From a bacterium (GTDB lineage: Bacteria > CSSED10-310 > JAJRTK01): a stretch of DNA of 18,764 nt. The position numbers were made by a program, and so were the translations under genes. Positions within the stretch are counted from its first letter, which is position 1, and each line of letters opens with the position of its first letter. The notes beneath the pieces were generated by a model, which saw only the letters and a list, made by a program, of their open reading frames with translations, did not search any database and had not been told where the DNA came from. The stretch lies in the NCBI GenBank assembly GCA_024278345.1, contig JAJRTK010000088.1, forward strand, positions 1-18,764, in the 5' to 3' direction. Positions 1 through 5,854 of this stretch are shown piece by piece.

Positions 1-325
1 AAGAGCTTGCCAGGGTGAAGGTGGTGGTCATCGACATGTCAAAGCCCTATGCAGCGGCAGTCAAGGCACTGTTTGGAGAGGATGTCCTGGTCATTGACCG
101 CTTCCACGTGGTCAAGAATGCTGTCGATGCTCTGGACGAGGTGCTCAGAGCAGTTGGCAGGGAGTTGGACAAAGACGAGAAGAAAGAGCTCAAGAAGCTC
201 CGTAGACGCTGGCTCAAGGCCGATGATCAGCTCGACATGGAGCTTTGGTTGGCGCGGCAGAGCTGGTTGAAGCGTTTCCCCAAACTCAAGGAGGTGATTG
301 ACTGGATACAGGACTTGAGGCAGTG

Positions 326-334
326 GTTCAAGCG
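326..334. repeat. Left 9-bp target-site duplication of family 1 copy 1
   Basis: GTTCAAGCG directly abuts the left end of the miniature element and is repeated exactly at 536-544. The flanking bases beyond each copy differ, so the repeat is exactly 9 bp. One copy belongs to the original transposase reading frame. Confidence 0.85.
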
Positions 335-535
335 GGCCTTGGTCATAGTACCGGCCACGGTGCAGATTTCAGACGCCGCCCCAGGGCTTCCAGCCCTGGA
401 ACCGGGCGGAGGCTCTGCCTCCGGACCTCCGCTGGGAGCGCCGCTCCCAGACCCACGCCAGGGAGCCAGCTCCCTGGACCCACATCTTTGTGCGCTGCGC
501 GCTTTTTTCGGGTGGCCCGTACCATGACCGAGGCC
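335..535. mobile_element. Miniature inverted-repeat element, family 1, copy 1 (201 bp)
   Basis: Nonautonomous element inserted in the transposase. The 9-bp direct repeat GTTCAAGCG lies at 326-334 and again at 536-544. The ends are inverted repeats of 24 bases, starting GGCCTTGGTCAT on the left and GGCCTCGGTCAT on the opposite strand at the right, with four mismatches. The interior is a string of short palindromes: CCAGGGCTTCCAGCCCTGG, CGGAGGCTCTGCCTCCG, CTGGGAGCGCCGCTCCCAG and CCAGGGAGCCAGCTCCCTGG, followed by a T-rich tail. There is no coding capacity. It is about 87% identical by eye to copy 2 at 3212-3412. The autonomous partner that would move it is not in the window. Confidence 0.85.
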
Positions 536-544
536 GTTCAAGCG
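536..544. repeat. Right 9-bp target-site duplication of family 1 copy 1
   Basis: Second copy of GTTCAAGCG, directly following the right end of the element. Joining this copy to the sequence left of 326 recreates the uninterrupted transposase codons for WFKRKYT. Confidence 0.85.
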
Positions 545-834
545 CAAGTATACGAAGCCCGCACGCAAGGCTCTTCAGAAGCTGATTGAGCGGGCCGCGG
601 CATCGGCAACTCAGCCATTGAATCGCATGTCCGGGACATTGAGCAGGTGGTTCGAGCCAATCTTACGGTATATCCGGAATCGATACACGAACGGCCTGAC
701 CGAGGGACTCAACAACAAATTCAAGTTGATTCAGCGGATGGCGTTTGGAATCCGAAATGAGGCAAATAGAAAGAAACGCTTTCTAGCCTGGTGTGGGGCG
801 CCTTGACGCTTGGCCTCAAAGATGGCGAAGAGCC

Positions 835-1246
835 AAAAATGTGGGTCCAGCAACTGTCTTGAATGTCAAGTCCTCCACCATAGGTTGTCGCGATTCGGCG
901 CCGCACAGAACAAGTGCTCCTCATGACTGCGGAGGGCGGAGCCGTAGCCTGGCTCGTTGGTCGTCGGCCCTGCTGGCCAACGCCCACGATCCAGGCCCAA
1001 GCTTGGTCTTGCGGATGACCTCCCAGCCTTGTTGATGCGAGCTCGCCAGGCGGCTCAGGCAACTGTTCGGGTTCGTCATGGAAGATACAAGGGAGCTGGC
1101 TCCCTGGTGGGGGCAGGGCGAAGCCCTGCCAGGGGGCGGGGGACAGAGTCCCCAGACGACCGCCAAGCGGAGCGAGGCGTTGCCCAGACGATTGGATTTT
1201 CCACAATCCTTGAAGTGGCCCGCCTTGCGTGGATGGCCTGGAAAGG
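835..1246. other. Repeat-rich spacer without a recognisable gene
   Basis: No convincing coding sequence is visible on either strand; open frames here are short and compositionally odd. Positions 835-850 are identical to the complement of CTGGACCCACATTTTT, a block of the hairpin module in the miniature element at 3212-3412. Positions 1085-1243 hold a truncated copy of a second repeat family. The stretch 851-1080 is GC-rich and I recognise nothing in it. Confidence 0.6.
1085..1243 (-). repeat. Family 2 hairpin repeat, copy A, truncated
   Basis: Read on the minus strand it matches the plus-strand repeat at 4518-4752: a terminus with ATCCACGCAAGGCGGG, then the block GGGCAACGCCTCGCT, CTTGGCGGTCGTC, a GGGGACTCTGTCCCC hairpin, GGCAGGGCTTCGCCCTGCC and CCAGGGAGCCAGCTCCCT. 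Similarity stops there: the GGACCC plus T-rich tail and the opposite terminus seen in the other copy are missing. The left terminus falls at or against the stop codon of the methyltransferase at 1247. Confidence 0.7.
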
Positions 1247-1924
1247 TCAGATTGTATTTTTCGGGCTGCATGCCAGAGCGATGAGATAGTGGCACATGGG
1301 ATAGAAGCCTACATGAGCGACTTCATCATTCATCCCAAATAAGAAAACGTGGTGAAAGCGCTCATTGAGCATGGCGGTCAGACGTTGGTGGTCATACATG
1401 TTGATGTGCCCAATCATGCTTGCTTCGGAAGCAAACCGCGACGCACTATCATTTGGAGTTCCAATAATGCATATTCCATTCTTGGTAAGATTCTTGACCA
1501 CTGTTTCCATAAACTTGTGCTCTTCCTCTGGAGAAATATGCTCAATCACGTCAAGTGAAATAACCGCATCATATTTCCCATATTGTTTCGCCAAAAAATC
1601 ATCGCATAAAAAATTAATAGATAACTTGTTTGGGATATTATCTCTAGCATGCGCAATGGCATTTTCGTCAAAATCGACAGCTGTAATTTTGTGGTCGAAC
1701 TCAGAAAGAATAAGAGTGCCAATCCCTTCATTGCATCCCAGTTCAAGAACGTCAAGGTTCCATTTTGCAGAAAGTAATTTGGCAGCAAATTTATATCGCG
1801 CTAGAGTAAAAAGAACATGACGTGGTGAATTGAGTAGTTGATGAGCAAAATATGGTCCCAGCAGCATCTTATCCTGTGGTACCGAGCCCATGACCTTTTT
1901 CCAAAGTTCCTTAGACATGATCAC
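1247..1924 (-). CDS. Class I SAM-dependent methyltransferase
   Basis: Predicted cytoplasmic methyltransferase of about 225 residues. Motif I is VLELGCNEGIG (59-69), followed by an acidic motif II (ITAVDFDENA) and a motif IV region YDAVISLDVIEHIS, typical of methyltransferases that modify sugars or small molecules. The substrate is not evident; the position next to another methyltransferase and a sulfotransferase suggests glycan decoration. Two starts are possible: GTG at 1924, overlapping the upstream stop as GTGA, or ATG at 1918, two bases after that stop; translation is probably coupled in either case. The gene is AT-rich (18 G/C in the 60 bases at 1561-1620) compared with the heptose genes, which suggests separate acquisition. 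The last few codons and the TGA touch a repeat terminus, so the C-terminus may have been altered. Confidence 0.82.
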   Translation of the reverse strand: MIMSKELWKKVMGSVPQDKMLLGPYFAHQLLNSPRHVLFTLARYKFAAKLLSAKWNLDVLELGCNEGIGTLILSEFDHKITAVDFDENAIAHARDNIPNKLSINFLCDDFLAKQYGKYDAVISLDVIEHISPEEEHKFMETVVKNLTKNGICIIGTPNDSASRFASEASMIGHINMYDHQRLTAMLNERFHHVFLFGMNDEVAHVGFYPMCHYLIALACSPKNTI

Positions 1925-3189
1925 CCGTTGCGTTCATCGCCGACTTCTTGAAAGCTGGCTATTTGTTGAGGAGAAAAAGGTGGCAAAACCCATTTCATTC
2001 CCGACCCTTCCCGGAGAAAACGTTCGCGGAGACTCATGGCCATCGTCGGGGGTAACGCTAAAAAAACTGGTTGCTCCCGCAAAATCTGACTGGGATGGTA
2101 GATAGGAATTCCAAGGTAAGATTTGTGAATGCGAGCCGGATCTTCATCGACGAAAACGAATCCTTCGTTTCCACCCAGCGATGCAGCGGTCCAAATTCCG
2201 GCGATTCCAGTACCAAAAACACCGACGAGCGAGTCCGCTCGAAGCAACATTACCCTTTCGGAAACTTTTCGCAGCCACTCAAGCCAACTCCTCACCTCAG
2301 TCAGCGAGGAAACGCTTTGGATTTTTTTCTTATCCGTTGAAGCGAATCGACTTGTTTTTCCCAGGACCAAGGAAATCTCCCGGGCCCGCCAATTCATCGA
2401 GCAAAATAGACTTTCAAAACCAGCGGTCTGTGCCGCTGATATGAGAGACGCTGGTAGAAAATGGTGGACGTGATCTACAACCATGAGATCAAAAGGGTTT
2501 TCGCGCCAGCAGGGAACCTGGATAAGGAGATGTCCCTGGGGTTTGAGAAGTTTCTGAATTTGCAAAAGAAAGTCATGAAGATCCACAATATGTTCGATGA
2601 CATGGAATGCAGTCACAAGATCAAATTGCCCCTCAATATCTTCAATTGATCCACAGTAAAATTTTTCTACGTTTACATGCAAGGATAATTTATCTTTGAT
2701 ATGATTATATCGATCTTGTGCATAGATCCGCCATCGCGGTCGCAACTTGCAAAAGCTTCGCAAAAGAGAGCCGTTTCCACATCCAACGTCGAGAAGTTTT
2801 CCCTTCTCTGCTAGACCGAACTTTGCCTCGTATTTCCCAAGAACCCACGCCGAACGTGAAGCGACGGGAATTCCAGCTATGAACTCCCTTTGCTCCTCGC
2901 CACCGCTCACACCATAAAGGTTATAGGATTCGTATATCGCGGAAACTTGGCAATGCCAGTCATGATCCACTTTTTTCTGAACGTGACCACATGCTCGACA
3001 GAATACCAATGCGTGGGGATGCTCCCAAGTCCTGCAATCGGACGTTACCCCCGGGAGATCGAGGTGTGTATCAAGAACCTTTGGGTCAGATTCATGACAT
3101 AATAGACAATGGTCAGCTTTCGAAACGAACGGCATGGCTAGTTCTAGAGTTTGATTTGCGAATTGGTTCCCATGGAAATGAGTGGCCAT
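1921..3189 (-). CDS. Three-domain C-methyltransferase-like protein
   Basis: A 422-residue protein with the layout of sugar C-methyltransferases. An N-terminal zinc-binding module has cysteine pairs C28/C31 and C64/C67. The central SAM-binding domain has LLDVGCGNG (132-140) and the post-I region FDLVTAFHVIEHIVDLHDF. The C-terminal domain contains VFGTGIAGIWTAASLGG, like the extra Rossmann-type domain of this family. Family members methylate a carbon of a nucleotide-linked keto-sugar; that this one does so is inference. The ATG at 3189 has no obvious Shine-Dalgarno; a second ATG at 3135 is possible and would still keep the zinc cysteines. Before the miniature element inserted, the upstream sulfotransferase stop was only about 20 bases away, so the two were probably co-translated neighbours. 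Confidence 0.8.
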   Translation of the reverse strand: MATHFHGNQFANQTLELAMPFVSKADHCLLCHESDPKVLDTHLDLPGVTSDCRTWEHPHALVFCRACGHVQKKVDHDWHCQVSAIYESYNLYGVSGGEEQREFIAGIPVASRSAWVLGKYEAKFGLAEKGKLLDVGCGNGSLLRSFCKLRPRWRIYAQDRYNHIKDKLSLHVNVEKFYCGSIEDIEGQFDLVTAFHVIEHIVDLHDFLLQIQKLLKPQGHLLIQVPCWRENPFDLMVVDHVHHFLPASLISAAQTAGFESLFCSMNWRAREISLVLGKTSRFASTDKKKIQSVSSLTEVRSWLEWLRKVSERVMLLRADSLVGVFGTGIAGIWTAASLGGNEGFVFVDEDPARIHKSYLGIPIYHPSQILREQPVFLALPPTMAMSLRERFLREGSGMKWVLPPFSPQQIASFQEVGDERNG

Positions 3190-3202
3190 GGGCGTTGGTA
3201 CT

Positions 3203-3211
3203 CGTTGAGTT
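3203..3211. repeat. Left direct repeat flanking family 1 copy 2
   Basis: CGTTGAGTT, repeated exactly at 3413-3421 on the other side of the 201-bp element; interpreted as target-site duplication. Confidence 0.78.
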
Positions 3212-3412
3212 GGCCTTGGTCATCGTTTCGGCCACCCTGCAGAATCTCAGGCGCCGCCCCAGGGCCTCCGGCCCTGGAACCCGGCGGAGGCTCCGCCTCC
3301 GGACCTCCGCTGGGAGCGCTGCTCCCAGACCCACGCCAGGGAGCACGCTCCCTGGACCCACATTTTTGTGCGCTGCACGCTTTTATCGGGTGGCCGAAAC
3401 GATGACCACCAC
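3212..3412. mobile_element. Miniature inverted-repeat element, family 1, copy 2 (201 bp)
   Basis: Same size and order as the copy at 335-535. An 18-base stretch of the terminal repeats is perfect: GGTCATCGTTTCGGCCAC on the left and its exact complement at 3390-3407. The element is flanked by CGTTGAGTT at 3203-3211 and 3413-3421. It contains four consecutive short palindromes, including CCAGGGCCTCCGGCCCTGG and CTGGGAGCGCTGCTCCCAG, and a T-rich tail. It lies between the stop codon of the sulfotransferase and the start of the methyltransferase, so it is transcribed within that small operon if transcription passes through. The right outermost five or six bases differ from copy 1, leaving the true duplication at 8 or 9 bp. 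Confidence 0.82.
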
Positions 3413-3421
3413 CGTTGAGTT
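3413..3421. repeat. Right direct repeat flanking family 1 copy 2
   Basis: Second CGTTGAGTT. It overlaps two bases of the sulfotransferase stop codon (complement of TTA at 3420-3422), so the insertion left that stop intact. Confidence 0.78.
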
Positions 3422-4280
3422 AATTCCTTGGCCGAAAACGCCGCAACGCGTAAAATTTTCGATTCCACCACCGATAACGGAGCCAGGTCCATGGGGAATC
3501 GGAACGGAAGTTAAAGCGTTTACTGTCTTCTTGAAGCTCCCGGCAAATATCATCGATTTCTTGCATGTTGGAAATAGATCGTTCCGCCGAATCGGGAATT
3601 TTTCGGGTAGGCGGCGTGTGGAGGATTCTGGAGACATCTTCCTCTGACGCTGTGGATCCAACAAAATGACAGATTTCCAAGAAGCGGGAAGGAATCTCAG
3701 AGTAGCGAACATCCATATAGTGATCATGCGTTTCTGAAAAGCTGTCAATCCAACGATCATTTGCCATCATCATTTGAATGTACAACCGGCACATGGGTGC
3801 AGGAACGCTTCGAGCTACCTGGTTCCAACTGTCTACCATCTGCAGTGCTCGATTCTCATCTGATCGCAAGGTTCCAATCAGGCGGGAATCCGAGGTTCGC
3901 ACAGAATTGTGGAGGAGGTGAACCGATCCTCGGAGCAACGAGAGAAAAGAGTCGCGGTAAGAACGTCGTAAGTGAATGATCCGAACTTCCTTTGGGATGA
4001 CGTGGGCCAAATCACGAAATTCCCCAGTGCGATGGGGTCTGGCGTCCAAGACCAGCTTCGAACCAACGATCCGGGAGCTGGCTGACAATCGCTCAAGTGC
4101 CTCTGAGAGTTTGAAGCGACGGTCCGGAATGACTTTATGGAGTTTCCCGGGCCGATAACCCACGGGCCGCCATTTGAATTCCCAGTCAACAGAGACATCG
4201 GGCAACTCTCCAAGCATAGAGACAAGCCAGGTGGATCCTGTACGGGCATTGCATATAACAAGAAACTTCGAGAAGGTCAT
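3420..4280 (-). CDS. Sulfotransferase family protein
   Basis: Predicted PAPS-dependent sulfotransferase of 286 residues. The 5'-phosphosulfate loop is NARTGSTWL (11-19), and the 3'-phosphate region appears as IIHLRRSYRDSFLSLLRG (101-118) with the usual Arg and Ser. No signal peptide or membrane segment is visible, so it is probably cytosolic; an O-sulfation role on a glycan, lipid or glycolipid fits the context but the acceptor is unknown. The frame stays open to 4583, but those extra residues run through unrelated GC-rich spacer into a repeat and resemble no protein; the ATG at 4280 starts two residues before the first core strand and is preferred. The protein ends directly at the edge of the miniature element at 3212-3412. 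Confidence 0.82.
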   Translation of the reverse strand: MTFSKFLVICNARTGSTWLVSMLGELPDVSVDWEFKWRPVGYRPGKLHKVIPDRRFKLSEALERLSASSRIVGSKLVLDARPHRTGEFRDLAHVIPKEVRIIHLRRSYRDSFLSLLRGSVHLLHNSVRTSDSRLIGTLRSDENRALQMVDSWNQVARSVPAPMCRLYIQMMMANDRWIDSFSETHDHYMDVRYSEIPSRFLEICHFVGSTASEEDVSRILHTPPTRKIPDSAERSISNMQEIDDICRELQEDSKRFNFRSDSPWTWLRYRWWNRKFYALRRFRPRN

Positions 4281-4517
4281 TCTTTTGGCTCTATTCCTGT
4301 TCCCAGGGCTCTGTCCCGAGTATCTCATCAGAAATCTGCTGCGGCGCCCGATCCGCCCATGAGAACAGCGTCGGCCTCGACCGTCCCTCCTCAACGTAGC
4401 TGACACTGCGCCTCCGGCGACCGGCTGTCGTTCTCCTTGTTCTCGTGGGGCCTCGGACCCCTCGCGCTGAAGTCTGATGAGAAATCCGCGTCTATCACCA
4501 CAAGGAGGCACTGGCCT
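4281..4517. other. Spacer upstream of the sulfotransferase
   Basis: No gene is apparent. The inverted octamer CTCATCAG (4324-4331) and CTGATGAG (4473-4480) is present but the arms are about 140 bases apart, so its meaning is doubtful. This is where a promoter for the sulfotransferase and the two methyltransferases should lie; I could not pick one with confidence. Confidence 0.4.
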
Positions 4518-4752
4518 GGATATCCGGGTATCCACGCAAGGCGGGACATTCCCAGGACCGTGGAATCGAAAGCGTCCGGGCAACGCCTCGCTGTTGCTTG
4601 GCGGTCGTCCGGGGACGCTGTCCCCCGTCCCCTGGCAGGGCTTCGCCCTGCACCCACCAGGGAGTTACCTCCCTGGACCCGCGTTTTTGTACGCTCCGCG
4701 TCTTTTTTTGGTTTGGTTGCGTGTCCCGGCTTAGGTGGATGCCCGGATATCC
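4518..4752 (+). mobile_element. Family 2 miniature inverted-repeat element, copy B (235 bp)
   Basis: The ends are 31-base inverted repeats with about four mismatches: GGATATCCGGGTATCCACG on the left against GGATATCCGGGCATCCACC read inward from the right. The interior carries hairpins GGGGACGCTGTCCCC, GGCAGGGCTTCGCCCTG and CCAGGGAGTTACCTCCCTGG, then GGACCCGCGTTTTTGTACGC and a run of seven T. The right-hand module from CCAGGGAG through the T run is shared with family 1, although the ends are unrelated. I found no flanking direct repeat, so this insertion may be old or the boundaries slightly different. No coding capacity. Confidence 0.72.
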
Positions 4753-4767
4753 CATCAAAAATCGTGC

Positions 4768-4825
4768 ATCCACGCAACGCGGGGCAATTCGAGGACTGTG
4801 GAACTCCAAGCGCCAACGCCTTGGA
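4768..4825 (+). repeat. Partial terminus of another family 2 repeat
   Basis: GCATCCACGCAACGCGGGG followed by an AATTCGAGGACTGTGGAA block and CCAACGCC matches the first 75 or so bases of the repeat at 4518-4752 in the same orientation. The hairpin interior and second end are missing. It lies only 15 bases beyond the complete copy, suggesting a tandem or nested insertion that has decayed. Confidence 0.6.
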
Positions 4826-5171
4826 TACGGCCTACGACCGCTACCTTCGGTTACCGTGAAAGCTCGCGCCAGGCAGACATCTGTCTCGCCGTAAAAATAC
4901 ACGCCAGCGTGGAGACCAGAAGGCCTCCACGCGAAAGGATTGGGGGCTGAAACATCGGAGGCTGTGGCGTCCTGCCTTTCATATTTCCGGCGATGGTTCG
5001 ATTGGTCTCCATGAGGGTTATGGGAGCATATACGAGGTGAACGGTTACCCTCCGGTCTCCGACTCTCCCTCCTTGGTGAAGCCGCCTCAGACTGCCTTGC
5101 GACGATCCTTGATGAGACATCCGGGCGGAACGGTTACCAATCTACCGCTAATCATGTTATCACAGTAAAAA
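4826..5171. other. Spacer between the modification genes and the heptose-type operon
   Basis: No gene is supported. The octamer CGGTTACC occurs three times on the plus strand, at 4848-4855, 5042-5049 and 5131-5138. A hairpin with an 8-bp perfect stem (GCGTGGAG at 4907-4914, CTCCACGC at 4925-4932) is present. The last 30 bases next to the methyltransferase stop are AT-rich. Any terminator of the large operon would lie here, but no classical stem followed by a T run in the operon direction is clear. Confidence 0.45.
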
Positions 5172-5837
5172 TTATTCAAAATAGATAAACGAATAGTCCC
5201 CGGAATACCCGCAATGCCGGAACCACCACTCCCACTCTTTCGGAGTGTAGAACGACTCGCATGTGACCTGCCAGTACAGAAGGTTCGCTTTTTCTTCCTC
5301 CGTTCGGTACGACTCGACGCAGAGGTATTTGTGTTTGCGCCCCACTCGCTCCATCTCCCTAAGCGCCTTGTCCAGGTCGTAGCAAAACAGGTTATGGAGC
5401 GTGTTGAGGCTGATCACCAGGTCGAAAAATCCGTCGTCGTAGGGAAGCTCCGTGGCATTCCCCACTTGCAGGCAGGGGCGGATCTCTTCCTTGGCATGCT
5501 CGATGGCGTAGTTTGAAATGTCGAGACCGAAAACCTGGACGCCTGGGACCGACAGTGTAAAATCGTACAGCAAGTATCCCTTACCGCAGCCGATATCCAA
5601 AATTCGCTCGCCAGGCTTGATCCCATAATGTTTCGCCATTCTGTCTGAGACCTTCTGCCACCGCCTGGGTATGTAACGATAGCCGCCATAACAGATCCGC
5701 CGGTCGCCGTCCCAGTAGTCGTAGCCCCACTTCTTGGCTTTCTTCGCCGCCTCGGCCTTCGGGTATTCGTTGACCCGGGCTAGGTAATCCCTTTTCGTGC
5801 TCTTGTGGAGCACCGACATGAAATCGACGTAAGTCAT
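5172..5837 (-). CDS. Class I SAM-dependent methyltransferase
   Basis: A 221-residue methyltransferase, the last gene of the large operon. Motif I is ILDIGCGKG (79-87), followed by VFGLDISNYAIEHAKEE and a NATELPYDDGFFDLVISLN segment, the standard arrangement of the methyltransf_11/25 type. The basic N-terminus with FMSVLHKSTKRDYLARV precedes the fold and may bind the substrate. It starts 17 bases after the SDR at 5855-6880, so it is very likely co-transcribed; O-methylation of a sugar made by the cluster is the natural guess. No strong ribosome site precedes ATG 5837. Base composition is GC-rich like its upstream neighbours and unlike the methyltransferases at 1247-3189. Confidence 0.84.
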   Translation of the reverse strand: MTYVDFMSVLHKSTKRDYLARVNEYPKAEAAKKAKKWGYDYWDGDRRICYGGYRYIPRRWQKVSDRMAKHYGIKPGERILDIGCGKGYLLYDFTLSVPGVQVFGLDISNYAIEHAKEEIRPCLQVGNATELPYDDGFFDLVISLNTLHNLFCYDLDKALREMERVGRKHKYLCVESYRTEEEKANLLYWQVTCESFYTPKEWEWWFRHCGYSGDYSFIYFE

Positions 5838-5854
5838 GGCGTGTCACGATCCGG

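Larger units (their letters stand above)
1..806 (+). pseudogene. ISL3-family transposase, 5'-truncated by window and split by a miniature element
   Basis: This is a DDE transposase of the ISL3 type, cutting and joining the ends of its own element. The reading frame is already open at base 3 (ELARVKVVVIDMSKPY), so position 15 is not a true start and the gene continues off the window. The family motif VIDMS, then VIDRFHVVKN, and the C-terminal TNGLTEGLNNKFKLIQRM give the expected DDE aspartates and glutamate. Within 335-544 the frame is interrupted by a 201-bp element plus one copy of its 9-bp repeat. Deleting those 210 bases joins QWFKR directly to KYTKPARKAL and the frame then runs unbroken to the TGA at 804-806. 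As it stands, translation passes into the element and stops by 527, before the catalytic glutamate, so the gene is almost certainly inactive. Confidence 0.88.
1..834 (+). mobile_element. ISL3-family insertion sequence, right part, interrupted
   Basis: The window opens inside an insertion sequence. It contains the C-terminal half of an ISL3-type transposase and, 28 bases after its stop codon, a probable right terminus. Read on the minus strand inward from 834 the terminus begins GGCTCTTCGCCATC, which resembles the GGCTCTTC ends I recall for ISL3-family elements. Such elements usually make 8-bp target duplications; the 8 bases after 834 would be AAAAATGT, but the left end lies outside the window so this cannot be tested here. 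A 201-bp miniature element is inserted within the transposase, so this copy should not mobilise itself. Confidence 0.7.

Noticed and set aside
335-535. CRISPR array made of the GC-rich repeats
   Set aside because: The repeated palindromes differ from one another and have no regular spacers; direct repeats and inverted ends show a transposable element.
807-1080. Decayed second transposase on the minus strand
   Set aside because: I tried all frames and found only fragments with no stretch I could match to a family.
3362-3390. Simple rho-independent terminator after the sulfotransferase
   Set aside because: The stems and T run belong to the miniature element and point along the plus strand, opposite to the operon; any terminator effect would be incidental.
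2991-3647. A 218-codon plus-strand open frame
   Set aside because: It runs antisense through the methyltransferase, the miniature element and the sulfotransferase; no protein signal.
4281-4583. N-terminal extension of the sulfotransferase to 4583
   Set aside because: The extra 101 residues are Arg/Gly-rich, run into a repeat element and match no fold; ATG 4280 fits the domain start.
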